Positions 10,641 to 22,369 of a DNA stretch of 64,000 nucleotides are shown here, one piece after another. Below the pieces are notes generated by a model that was not told the DNA's origin, searched no databases, and worked only from the letters and a program-made list of their open reading frames with translations. The first letter of the stretch is position 1. Each line of letters begins with the position of its first letter. Both the position numbers and the translations under genes were made by a program. Origin of the DNA: Crambe crambe (lineage: Eukaryota > Porifera > Demospongiae > Poecilosclerida > Crambeidae); assembly GCA_963924555.1 (NCBI GenBank), contig OZ004586.1:8452501-8516500 (forward strand), read 5' to 3'.

Positions 10641-13100
10641 TGTGAGATATCGCATCTCATGGATATCTGGCATTTGAGGTGGTCTGATTTGAAACCAAAC
10701 TCCAGTTAAACCAGCTAGCAGTCAAACAAGAAGAAACTCCTCTCAATAGCAATCACGATGCATGGTATCACAGATATACTAGACTACATAGTAAGGTAAG
10801 TCAGGGTAATTCTGAATACTTTTTCGGGAAAATGGTTCTTATTCCTGACTGGGAGCAGATAGAAACATTCTGTAAAGTGCAGGTGAAAGTTGAATCTTTT
10901 CTCTAACTAGCAGTGAAAGTTTCACTATTGTGGATAATTTATTATAGAGCCAAGAATAAAGGCACTCAAAAATTGGTGGGTTGGGGTAATTACGAATGAT
11001 TGTTGTGGCCACACTGAAATCTTTGCAATTCTTAAAGTAGTTTCTATGGACTTAATTGATGAGCATCAATCACAGACCACAGGTTGAATTCATAATCATC
11101 CTACACAGTAACAAGTTAGTCTTTTAAAAGACTAGGAATGCCTCGGCACTTAAGTGCAATCTTTAACTTTCTAAATTTTATTTATTTTAAATGCTTTACA
11201 GTGAATATGACAGTGGTATATAAGAGACAAGTAAAAAAAGGTGATAAAGATACACTGAGGGATCATCGGCTTGAAGCCAGTCCTACAAGGATGATTATGT
11301 TTGGAATTGCTGAACACTTGCTGCATGGGCATAAATAATGAAAAGTGCAGGGATTTGTGGGGTCAAATGTTTCTGTCAAAATATTTCTCTCAGCTACTTT
11401 TTAATGCTGGCTGGAGAGTTCCAAATAATGCGCACTGAGCAACATGGCTTATTGTAGAAAGATTAGTATTTACACAGCTAGCCTAGTATTCTTGCTGTTC
11501 AACGCTTTCGAACTGCTGTTTTGAATGGTTACTCTCATGCATAGCTTGATTGAAGTATGTGTACTGGATTCTCTCATTGTTTGGAAGCTTCAAAGTCTTT
11601 TTCCTTCATCATGGCTCTCTCTTTGGCACTTCAAACGATCACTAGTTCATGTACACTGCAATCTCTGTTATTTTTGTTCACTGCTGTCTTTTAGTCAGTT
11701 CTCTGCATGTCATAATGGGCTTGATTCGTTGGCAAAGACGGCCAAGAAGCATTAGCACTTTCTTCACGCATGTAGTGACTGCGAACCTGAGCCTGTCTTA
11801 CTAGGTTGTGTCGATACGCATCATCGTTTCAGTCAAAGTTCATTGCAAAGACCCAAGTGGGCATAACAAAATAAGAAATACAGGGTTCAAGTTTGAAACA
11901 GTTTAGTGAAATGACATAAATGGTTGAAGAAGACAGAGTCAGCGTCTGTGACTGAGTTCTTTGCTGCTGAGGTGGCAGTTGGTGTGAGTGTTGAGGACGT
12001 GGCTGAGTGGGGAGTCTCTGCAGATGTCTTCTCTCTCACATAAGGGGCAAGCATGCATGGCATGGGGTGGGAATGTAATCACCCATAAGAGCTTCGATGC
12101 ACCTGGCACCGTTGTCTAGCGCAAGGTCCCATAATCGTGGCCATCCAATTTCACTCTCCACCTCCACCACGATGGACATGTCAGCCCTTCCTCATGCTTG
12201 GCTAACAGCAGGTCACGATCGTGCATCATTGCGCGTGCGCGTGTGAAACGTACTACCATAGTCGCCTCCAGCACTGTGCCGAGGCAAAAAATACCACACC
12301 CTGAGCACATTATTTTTAACCATTGCCTTCAAAAATAAGCATCAGTCCATTCTTTCAATATACATATCGACCAAATCACAATTGAAGCAATCCATCATAC
12401 ACAACTAACATCTAACCATGTAAACTCCTAACAAAAATGCTGTCCTGTGAAATTTGATACTGAAGTCCATTGTTGATCAAAGCTAACCCGACACTCTGCT
12501 GATTGTTGAGAATTGAGCAGTTAGACAGTGAATACATCATACTCTGATTAAGAGTCCTCTTGTTTAGAACTTCCAGTGTAACAGGAAAATACCTCGAAGT
12601 ACGGACTGGAGGAGATCATTTACAAGATGGATAGAGAGAGAGTGGTAAACTAAGTAGCTAAACACAAACTGACACAGGTCCAACTTTGTTATCTACATGA
12701 GGGTGGTTCATTTGTATGATGCCAGGACACTTATTAAAGGAGTCAATAATAACTGACTGATAATTGCTACAATTTATTATGTATACAAAGTTCAATGTTC
12801 CCTCCACTGTTCCCAAGACTACAGTAGGGGTCCTCCATAGTAAACCTGTATGTTAAACCACAATCATAAATCCTTGAGCATAAAACATTCCTTCTAAGTT
12901 ATGTAGAGATCTAGCTGGGCTGTACTATGTGATATGAGATATCATTATTAGAACCATGTATATAATTACGTTATGATAGACCCACATTGAGGTGCACTTG
13001 CATTATGGTAGAACTAGAACTTGGATAATGGTACAACTCCTGATGCCTCTTTAGTCTACCAACTTTGTACATGAATATTGAACATTTCCCTTATAACATG
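10641..13100. other. intergenic, no supported gene
   Basis: Several short open frames on both strands lack splice logic or domains. The GCCTCGGCAC/GTGCCGAGGC string at about 11145 and 12280 also occurs near 30090, marking a dispersed repeat. Nothing else stands out. Confidence 0.45.
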
Positions 13101-13104
13101 ACAT

Positions 13105-13290
13105 TTCGATACTCAGCAATGCTTCATTTATATTTTACTGTTGTGAGTCTCTTCATCCCATAGACCTTAGAGGTTATAATTTTACCTCAAATGGAATCTA
13201 TCCATTTGTGACTGTGCTCTGTGAAGAGATGATTAGAGCTCCTGCTGTTCCATGACATAACCTAATGAGTCTCTGCGATCTTAGGAATAA
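13105..13290 (+). pseudogene. Relic of an NLR C-terminal tail
   Basis: About 13110-13160 resembles the GCAATGCCTCATTTC...ATGAGTCT segment of the NLR exon at 7128, and 13215-13285 resembles the conserved tail codons at 7260-7330 (GCTCTGTGAAGAGAT, CTGCTGTTCCATGACA, CTCTGCGATCT). Frames are broken and the intervening sequence is deleted. It lies just beyond the 3' end of TRAF copy A, as the better preserved NLR pseudogene at 43.4-45.1 kb does for TRAF copy B. Confidence 0.6.
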
Positions 13291-13928
13291 AACACTCGTT
13301 TGTGTTCGTTCCTGTACCTGTTAGCTACATGTGCATTTACTGTTTAACTTTTTAGCTATTTTTGCATGTACATTGATAATAGAAACTATTAGTGTCTACA
13401 TGAAGCAGTTGGTAGCTGTTGTGTACATTATAGAGATCAAAATTATCTCTCTTTGGAGGCAAAAATATTTGCATATTCTATAGGAGACATATGCAGACTT
13501 ACTTCAGGTGCATTGAAAGGTGTCATTAACCCTTTATACTATTATACACAATACCATGCCCCTTTTCCTTCCTGCATCTTTGATTCCAAGCAGATTGATG
13601 AACAAAAAAAAAAAGTTTCTAATTATGCTTCCTCTATAGGTACTTGCTTTCAATAGAATTACACTTATCTTTCCCTGTAAACTTTTTTCACTTCAATTCC
13701 TCCAACTTTGGTTACCCAAATTAATGTTGTAATCACACTATAAGTTAGCTATCTGATGTATACATAATGCAGTTAATTTTTTTCATTGAAAAGATTTAAT
13801 AAAGACAAACAAGAATGCGATTACAACAATCACCAAAACTTCATGCTACATGATAATTGGTTTACTCTCTTTAGAGAACTAGCTATGAGTCTATACAATA
13901 ACCCCTTAATTAAAATTGATAAAGTGCC

Positions 13929-16900
13929 TCAGGGGTGGAATATCTTGGTGGTGTCCACAATACATTTGATGAACATCACGTCATTCTTGACATAACTCTC
14001 GTCATCAAAGATGTTGAGTTTGGCAAACTGTGGACAGCCTGAGGCCACATTCATGTCAGTCTGAGGTTGCTGGAAGGAGCTGGACTCCACTGTTGGTTTG
14101 AAGGTCTGCACCACATGCTTCCTATGTGTCTGATCTAAAGATGAAGAACATAAATTATTATTATTAAATTTAGCTCTTAATATTATGCATGCTTGACTTA
14201 CCAACTAAAATCATGGAGATTTTGTACTCGAATGGCCACTTGAGGAGGGGGTCACACTCTCCCTTCATCAGGACGAAAAAGAGAGAGAGGTGTGTCTTGT
14301 AACCCATACCATCTCCATTCAGATAGGCACGGATACACATTTTATATCCGTTCCTGGTTCCGGAATGAAAATAAACAGAATTATGATGAAAATCTTCTCT
14401 TTACAGATGGAATTGTGGGCTATTTTTTGTTTGTTTGTTTGTTTTTTTCTTCATTTCTATTTGTTTTTGTTTTATTTTTCGTTATATATATATTTTAAAT
14501 AAAATACTTTAAAAAGATTGCAGACCTTCCTGTATAGAATGGCGGGCTATAAATGGAAGTGACTCTCTCCTCAATGGCATCCCTCTTCCTCCGAGACACA
14601 TCTGGGATCCTCCAGAGGAACGCTCCATTGTGAGTGCTGGCCAGAGAAGCTTGTAGTTGCAGTTCCAGTTCTTGCACGTGGACTTTGACGAGGGTCATTT
14701 GTTTGGCCAAGTCCTCCACCCTCTTCTCCACCACAGCCATTCGAGAATCGGAGCTGCTCCCAAGGGGTATGTGACCTTTGCACCCATGGCATCAGTTTAT
14801 GCGGGTTTGGAAGAAAAATAAAGAAAAAATCCATTATTAAACCACAATAATTCAAACCACTGTGTTCATGCATTATCTTTAGAGATTGGATGGAAATAGG
14901 AGTGGCTTATAAAAACCACAAAACCCATAGATAATTAAACTTCTCCCTGGAGGTTAAGGTGGTTTCATGGTTTCCCCTAGGAATAACTTCAATTTCCCCC
15001 TAGAGGACTGGGGTAGGGTTTTCCCTAGAGGTAATCCTCAAGGTACTCCAGGGAGATTGGCAACTAAACAGAAAGTTAGCTATTTACTGCACAGCCTTTA
15101 CTTCTCTAGTATAACCTTGGGCACCCTGTATTATAGGGTGTGATCTGCTATCAACCACATCAAATACCAAATCTTCCTCACATCTAAACACTTAACGATT
15201 CTCTATCTCGGGGGGTTACAATATCACATGACTCACCAGTTCTTCTCCTGACACTGTCTTGTTCCACCACCCCCATGGTTGTCATGGTATCTCCAAACTC
15301 TCTGATATTGCTCTCTGACTGAGTCTTAATGACTTCAACTGTCCTCTGAAGGTGATTCAGCTCGGTCTTTAAGCGGATGACGGTAGCAGTTTTCTCAGCA
15401 TCGGACTTTCTGAGTTCCTCCAGTTTGCTGATAAGGGTGTGGTCAATGATAGGCTTCTTGTAAGATTCAGTCTGTTGACGTATTTCATTTACTTGGTTAG
15501 TCAGTGCTGATATTTCCAACTTCAGCTCCTGCACCAACGACTTCAAGTTCTGATTTTCATTCTGCAATAAAGACAGTGTCATTATGCCAACAGTCAATGG
15601 GATATGAGGAGCAATGGATGATGGATTATGAACCCACAGTGGGATGTAATGTGAGAGATTACGGTGGAACCTCCGATGAAGGGCACTCCAAAAGAGGACA
15701 AACCTCTAAAGCACCTTTATATACACACTCGAACCTCAAAGAAAAAAAAGGACCACCTCTTTACAAAAGGCTGGGGAAAGTGTGTCCATTAAAAGGCTGG
15801 GGTTTCCACTGTATAGCAATGGATTAAAGAAAGAGCATAATTATTGATTTCTCACTTGAATGGAACATTACCAGGGGAAATACTAACTCTATTACTGCTC
15901 ACTTTCGATACTTTCACTCACTAACTCCTACCTCTTTAAATATGGTAAGGTTCCTCATACATGCATTGTCTAAGGGGGGGGGGGGGGGGGGGGGGGGGTA
16001 CCAGGTATCTGAAATGCTCTGCTGGTAGTTTCACTTTAACAATAATTATGGCTTTAGAAAATCACTTATGATTATGAGTCCCTAAAACTTTCCCTAACTG
16101 CAGATTGATTTTGTGTAATTACCCATTGACCACATGACCAGGAAACTGGTGGGTAGGAGAGGCTGTTTGAGGTTTGTTTATGGTGAGCCACACATGCCCA
16201 CACTCCAATATTATTGTAAACAGGAAAGGGGACAATCACAGACAACTAAAATTTACCCTCAGCACACGTGCTGGAGGGTTACAATAGTCAGTAGTGTCTG
16301 TGTGTATCTGTTACATCAACCATGCTGCCAGTAGCGATCAGAACACTTCAATTTCAGCCTTAATGGTGTCTAGATGATATTCTCCAGTGTTTAAATTGAG
16401 TGGATTTTTGGATGTAGCCCTTAGAGTTCTGCATGTGGACTCTGTAGTAGAAACATGCTCAAATGACTTTTAAATACCTCCTGCTCATCAGTTATCTATT
16501 AACTAAACATTTTTTTCAGTGTGTACTGAGGGTTAGCACTTCAGTGCTTGTCCTTTTTTTCCCCCAAGAGTTGACCACATACCAAGTAGAAAAAAACAGG
16601 CAATAGTTTTAATACTTCATATTTACTGCTTTTTTTACATTACAGATGTGTCAAGCTGTCAAGGCAATGATCATAAGTAAACAGGTGAAAGGTCAGGCTT
16701 GCACATGTTCTTAGATTGATTGTCAACATGGAGCTGGAGACAGTGGTATATTCTACAATGACCGATGATAGTAAAGCTTACTAGATACTCTCCTGAACCA
16801 CATAATGCCTGCTAATACACACTGCTTAGCAGAGGAGGATAAAGCTAAAGAACTCTGCTTGCACTGGGCACGTGTTCTTAAATGGTATGGTAAAGATCGT

Positions 16901-19900
16901 CAACATGGACAATTTCTGATCTGATGCGCAGTCCAAGGCGCTCTAAGGTACTTTAGAGATCCGTGATGGCAGCAAAACGCTGAGTTACTCAGGGAAGAAA
17001 CGCGCTTTTTGATTAGATTATTTAGATTACATTACGTATTTCTTTTTTTTCTTTCCTACTTGGTATGTAATTTTTTTTATTTTTTATTTTTGGGGGGGGG
17101 GGGGGGGGGGGGGCATTGCATTAACAGAGTGACTGACCTGAAGTAGGGTGAAATCCTCCTTTGTTCCTGCCCACTCCTTGCACAACTGCATCTGTGTACT
17201 GGTAGTGGAAGTGACTTCACTTTGCAGCTTCTTGACGCTCTCAGCAACATGCTGATGGTGTCGAAAGTTGTCTAGTGGATTAGAGAGGTGGATATTATAG
17301 AAAAGTGAGGAGGGAGGAGGAGGTAGAGAGGACCCTCCAACAGGATCGCTACGGAAGGAGGAGAAGGGAGAGGAGGAGGAAGAGGATGAGGGGAGTGGGT
17401 GTGGAGGTTCCAAAATTTCCCTCGTTGAGGGGGTCGATATGGATTTATGAAAACCACGTGACTCTGCAGGGAGTGGTTCCAACTCCTCCCCAGTTTTACG
17501 TAGTACCTGGTAGATTACATACATAGGTGTCGTGACTAATAATGGTTTACAATATGTATCCTTTATTTAGAGGTTATCCTTTATTCAGAGTCCTTTATTC
17601 GGAAGTATAGTGCATTATTATAATGAATATTGATATGGGCACCTCATTTCAATATTTGCTATTGGTCTTTTGATGTGTAAAGGTCCTCTCCAAAAATAAA
17701 ATATTAATTTTACTAAGACAGTAAACAATAAAGAACCTGCCAAGATATTTGAAGTCTGATAATGTGCTTGATTGAGGGTTTATAAAATAATGTGAATTTC
17801 TCCTAATTCCAGATAATGGATTTCATTCACTTCAGGAAGGCATAAGCAGACTATGATCCTAATACCAGGCACTGTCACTATGGACTAACCCTTCACCCTT
17901 CAAAATCTTTTAGGTTCAAGTTGGTTTCTGCCCTTAATTCCCTATTGCAGCCCTATCCACACAATAATCGAATTTGCAACCATAAAATACTAAATTCCAA
18001 GATTCCCATTTGGTGTCTTGAATGTAAGTCTAAGAACATAAATTGATAAGGATTATAACAAGCTGTTGACAGGGATGAGATGATCATGTTTAGAAGAAAC
18101 ACAACAGGGTTTTACATTACAATCGAATGGCTTAATTGATTATGGCTGTGTTGCGTGTAAACATGTTGTTCGTATTGAAATGCTGTCGGTATCCTGTGAC
18201 AATTTATAAAGATAAGATGGCTAATGACGGTTAGAGAGGTCATCAGATGCTTCCCTTCCAGCCCCTCCCCCTCATTCAATGGACCCTAGACCCTTCCCTA
18301 CTACATCCCAGCATGTTTACTACATCCAATTAGAAGCCAACATTAATTTTGAGCCAATGATGTGATTAGAACAATGGAATACAACATAATTAGTGCCGAT
18401 ATCTGAAGGAATAAAGCTCAGCTGTCGCCAAAGGAGATAACTTGGAAATTAATTGTAGGTAGGTATTATCACCCATATATTTCTCTTATCTCTATCTGTA
18501 CCATGACATTGCCATGAGCATGTATTTTTAGTTACCTTGGCATCACAGGTGCTGCACACTTCAACTGTGCATTCTTCTTTCCTGTGCCGAGAAAGCTGTG
18601 AAGAGTACATCAACACTATCACACTTCTTCTTCAGAAAGCTATCAACACTTGAGACATTAATTACCTCTTTTCTCTTGAATTCTTTCCCACAGTGAGGCT
18701 CTTCACACTTTACAAGTGCTTCATCACAGCTCAACTCATGAGACTGAAAATCAGAAATACACTCAATCAACAAGAATTCCACAAGGAATTTTTCATTCTG
18801 TACCTGGATTTGATTGAAAGGAAGCTTCATCGAACAATGGGTGCAGGAGGCGGGGCGAAACAGACATGCCTCCTCATGATCCTGCAGGTCCTTCTTGGGG
18901 AGGAGCTTGCCGCACCCCTTGTGTGGGCATGCAATGCCCTTGTAGGAACAGTCGGAGCTATGCAGCTATTGGAAAGAGAGCAAGACACTATACATTAATT
19001 TAAAATGTCACTCTTAGTAGCAGGAAGCTGGAGAGAAGCTCTGAATTCCAGCAGATCTATCCTTCATATAACCAACCGACAACCTGATAGCTAAGCTACA
19101 CTACTTTACAATCATTTACGAATATAGCTATAAACAGAATAAAAGATCAACAAAAAAGGTCACAAGTGGTCAGGATGAGGTGACATGCATGAACCCTAGA
19201 CCTGACGTTACTCACTAATAAAAAAAGACAAGGGTAGGTGTGGTTACAAAATCTGCAAAAATGTAATGAGTTTGTAAATAGGATATTATTGTAAAGGTGC
19301 TGGACAACTTACTGTGTGATGGAGGGTGGAGGCTTGAAGGCGTGGTGATAGTGGGAGGGGTAAGGGGTGTAGTCACAAAGGTGGAAGTGAAGAAAATAAA
19401 AATGAAGAAATAGTTGAAAATATTGGAGAACGAAATGATAAAGCAGACACGTAGAAAGGAAGGAAGATTGGAGCTATGATATGCTTAAATAGATAATACC
19501 TCCCAGTCCTTTAATTGTCCTTGCCACTGGCAGCCTAGCTCATGATGCCGGCACAGGACTTGGAGCCCTAGGATTTCCCTCTGGACTGCTTTATCAGGGT
19601 ACTGCATGAAAATATTAGAATATATGGCACTATAATATCTATATTATACCCAGACCCAGTGTTACCTATTTGAAACAGAAAGTTTCAGCCATATTCTACC
19701 AAACTATTTTAGTTTCAAAGTTTAAACCCTGCACAATCGTATTGTGATGGACACACAAGCACACCAGAACTTGAAGGCTCAAAGATAATGCGCTATTGTA
19801 AGCTAATGTGCCAAAGGTTTCCATGGCGATAGCAGCCATAATCGGAGGACAGACACAATAATAACCAAGGCATTGCCATGGACCCAAAGACACACATGCA

Positions 19901-20244
19901 AAGATGAATGTAAATAGCTAGTTGGCTACCAGTCAGAAACTGTTGACTTACATTTTCAGAAGATAAAATTGAAGTGTTGCAATTCTTGCAAGTTTTATCT
20001 GGTAAACTAGGTTCCAATAAAGAAAGTATCATAAAGGACGAGTCCACTTACTCCTATGCATAGTTCCTCACATGCATAGCTAGCTGCTCAACTGCTCACC
20101 TTTGTATTTCTGCAAAACAATCTCTGCAGAGACGTTGACCTTCTTCAGTTTGTACGGGGTCCTTCAACAGGAGGTCACAGTGCACACATTTGAGTCCTGG
20201 TTTGGGGGAGGAGTCTGAAGCAGTAGCTGTGTAGCCAGGCACCC
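13929..20244 (-). CDS. TRAF-like adaptor, copy A: degenerate RING, TRAF zinc fingers, Ser/Pro linker, coiled coil, MATH
   Basis: Eleven phase-consistent exons on the minus strand: 20100-20244, 19952-20006, 19500-19601, 18804-18965, 18666-18743, 18536-18595, 17138-17506, 15237-15561, 14526-14775, 14202-14353, 13929-14134. In order: a RING-like module, TRAF-type zinc fingers (one is Cx6Cx11Hx3C across two exons), a Ser/Pro-rich exon, a heptad-rich coiled coil, then a TRAF/MATH domain (NGAFLWRIPDV, YSPPFYTGR, YLNGDGMGYKTHLSLFF, VKNDVMFIKCIVD). TRAF proteins trimerise through the coiled coil and MATH and couple receptors to NF-kB/JNK signalling. In the RING the CGH core is replaced by EEGQ, so a zinc-ligating Cys and His are missing and ligase activity is doubtful. 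The first exon frame begins GTG where copy B has ATG, so this copy either uses an upstream exon or has lost its start. About 633 aa from that codon. Confidence 0.85.
15659..15815. mobile_element. MITE of the CAGTGGAACCTCC family, in a TRAF A intron
   Basis: Starts with an ACGGTGGAACCTCC form and ends with GGGGTTTCCACTGTA. Internal text on consecutive unit-like motifs (GGACAAACCTC, GGACCACCTC). Further copies lie near 47742, 48911, 52749, 52987 and 55029. Confidence 0.65.
15974..15998. repeat. Homopolymer G tract, 25 bases
   Basis: An unbroken run of G in a TRAF A intron. The matching position in copy B (about 48032) has only eight G, so the tract expanded, or the other shrank, after the duplication. 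Length may be an assembly estimate. Confidence 0.9.
16575..17068. mobile_element. MITE-like insertion with CATACCAAGTAG termini
   Basis: CATACCAAGTAGAAAAAAA at about 16578 pairs with the inverse TTCCTACTTGGTATG at 17053-17067. The intervening ~480 bp is noncoding. A short foldback with the same terminus is at about 24510-24570. It sits in the TRAF A intron between exons 17138-17506 and 15237-15561; I did not recognise the sequence at the matching place in copy B. Confidence 0.5.
17092..17113. repeat. Homopolymer G tract, 22 bases, beside a splice donor
   Basis: On the transcribed (minus) strand this is a C22 run starting 25 nt downstream of the GTCAGT donor at 17137. Copy B shows no such run by its equivalent donor at 48423. 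Confidence 0.85.
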
Positions 20245-20303
20245 CTGCAGTTCTTAGCTAGCTTACTAGCTACTTAGCTAGTCCCCTGGCTACTAGCAGC
20301 TAC

Positions 20304-20523
20304 TGCTGCAGTAGCACTGAATTGAACCACTTAGAGGACAAGAGGTCAAAGTAATTGATTTTTGAGAGCCCTACGAAATTACTACGAAATACGGAAACTT
20401 AATAGTTTGATCTGGCGGCCCGCGCCCGGGCTCTCAAAAATCAATTACTTTGACCTCTTGACCTCTAAGTGGTTCAATTCAGTGCTGCTGCAGCAGTTTC
20501 CGTATTTCGTAGTAATTTCGTAC
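20304..20523. repeat. Interlocked inverted repeats (A-B-A'-B' order)
   Basis: Arm A 20304-20370 pairs with A' 20428-20496 (AAGTAATTGATTTTTGAGAG against its inverse). Arm B 20371-20398 (CTACGAAATTACTACGAAAT) pairs with B' 20496-20523. The arms alternate instead of nesting. The structure lies just upstream of TRAF copy A; near copy B (about 51598-51625) only a short part of arm A is present. Confidence 0.8.
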
Positions 20524-20551
20524 GGAAAAATCCGGGCAGTTGGGGGCAGTG

Positions 20552-22363
20552 CAGTCGTTACGCCAGCGGTAATTTATGCCCACTTTTATTTGCACAATTA
20601 CGTCATAATTTTATTAAAAATGGCTATTCGACCACGTGGAAAGGTGTCCGTGTTTGGCTGATGCTGTTGGTGTGATGCTTATTGCTACGATTATTTGGAT
20701 AGTTTGTAGCTCCTTTGAAGGAAGCTTTCTATCTTTTATCACCAGTTTTAGATGCCAGGACTAAGCCTTTCCTAAGTACCACTACTAGTTTTTGTGGATG
20801 TGCTACAATTAGAAACAAAGATGATCGAACAGAAGAGGATGCTATGCAGCATTGGCTGGACAGAACAACTCTAAATTGGATATTACAACGGAGGTGTGAG
20901 TAAAGACTGTAACTACCAAGTTTCATAACCTAGGAGAAAACAGAAAATTTGTTTGCACGTGTCCACCATTAGCTAGCTCTGTTTCACACTAATTGAACTC
21001 ATTTGCATCCAACTCCAGATTACCTTGATTGTCCTCTTCTCCAAATATCATGTCCATGATTTCTTCTGAGTGGTTACAAGTGCATCACAGGCTGCTCCAC
21101 CAGACGCTGCAGCTGCCTCAGGAAACAGACCCAGTGTGGCGAAGAGTGCCAGTGCCAGAATTGTGACAATCTCTATCCCCCCTCTGATGACAACACCCAG
21201 CAAGAGGCTAGTGAACCCTTACAATGGTAAGCTTTACTTCCCACCCATGATTAACTAGTGGTTCCAGAATCATAGAATTTGGTCGGCTTGTTGCCACATG
21301 TCAACATGTTCTTTGCCAATGTCATCTGAGGGTGTAGCCAGGTGTTTTGTTGTATATCCTCCAACCATTCAGAATGTTGTTTGTTTGATTTTGGCTTTCT
21401 AAATTTTAGAAAATGGGCTGTCGGTGATACATTAGCAAAGCCAGTGGCATATTTCTTGTCATATGCAGTTCCAATTAAATGTATAAATACCAACTGTATA
21501 TTGGTGTTAGGGTGTTATACACCATAATTATGATAGTTTGACTTGCACATGGGGGTTGGTGAAGGTACATCTATTGCTCTGTATAGCTCTAGCTATGCTT
21601 TGTGGATTCATTTTAGTGGCTACAAATGAAGTGTCTTCACACCCTGGTACTTAGCATTTCTAACCCAATGAGCCCTTCGGGTATGTGTTGGCATATTCAT
21701 AACTTTATTGATATCCACCCTACAGGGCCGGCAGTGCAGATGGCTGCATCAAGAGGCAACTCTGGAGAGACAGGGCATACTCCCAAGCTGGCTCACATAC
21801 CTATTGTCTTGTGTGGCTGTGATAGCTATTACATATTTGCCTTGTATCTCTACTCATAATGACTCTTTTAATAATTCATTATCAACAACTGATTACCTTG
21901 TGGTCAGGTATGGATGTTCATACAAAAAAGGTAGAGACGCATGTCTAGTCTACCGCCTTGATCGATAACAGCTGAAATTGTAGCGTGTGTAGCGCGCTTT
22001 CTACCGTTGGGAACAAAATGTATTTTGCGTGAGTGTAACTTCAGTTAATGGTCTCAAAGATGGTGCAGAATTTAAGTCGTGGCCACTTACAGAAAATCCA
22101 GTTGCACCTCTACCGTCAAGGCACTTGTTTCCAAGTGATCGTGACTTCGTGTATCTGGAAGTAACAACTTTTTCACATAGTTAGATAGGTCTATGTGTGA
22201 TCTGTTTGTGTGAAGTGTTTTACTTACTACACGTATAAAGCGTACGAGTTATAGCAGGAATTATAAGTTAACTAAACAGGAAAATATTCCAAATGAAGAA
22301 CTTCCGGTGCAAATAAAATTGTATGGGGCCCTATGACTTCCGGTTCCGCTGGCGTAACGACTG
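20552..22363. mobile_element. Putative 1.8-kb TIR element carrying exon-like pieces
   Basis: CAGTCGTTACGCCAGCGG at 20552-20569 is exactly inverted at 22346-22363. AGTG precedes the left end and follows the right end, a possible 4-bp target duplication. Inside lie a possible exon at 20715-20895 ending in a GTGAGT donor and a Cys-rich exon at 21072-21230. The right-hand ~750 bp has a diverged relative at about 30355-30890. Confidence 0.6.
21072..21230 (+). CDS. Cys-rich zinc-knuckle-like terminal exon, partial
   Basis: After a TTTCTTCTGAG acceptor, one frame reads YKCITGCSTRRCSCLRK followed by CGEECQCQNCDNL and ends at TAA (21228-21230). The CxxGCxxxxCxC...CxxxCxCxxC spacing matches a Cys-rich tail often found at the C-termini of invertebrate transposon proteins. 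The rest of the protein was not found. It probably belongs to the surrounding TIR element. A competing longer frame (start 21070) has no features. Confidence 0.35.
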   Translation, partial: GYKCITGCSTRRCSCLRKQTQCGEECQCQNCDNLYPPSDDNTQQEASEPLQW

Positions 22364-22369
22364 AGTGGT

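Noticed and set aside
14290..14502. Plus-strand frames opposite TRAF A exons
   Set aside because: Antisense shadows of the MATH exon; they contain an artefactual aromatic run from a T-rich tract.
14775..14873. 100-codon frame reading through the TRAF A MATH exon (LRFSNGCGGEEGG)
   Set aside because: Wrong phase; the MAVVEKRVEDL frame fits both neighbouring exons.
19300..19345. 20-nt microexon (CCTCCACCCTCCATCACACA) in TRAF A
   Set aside because: Its phase does not fit. Joining the flanking exons directly already gives a perfect Cx6Cx11Hx3C zinc finger.
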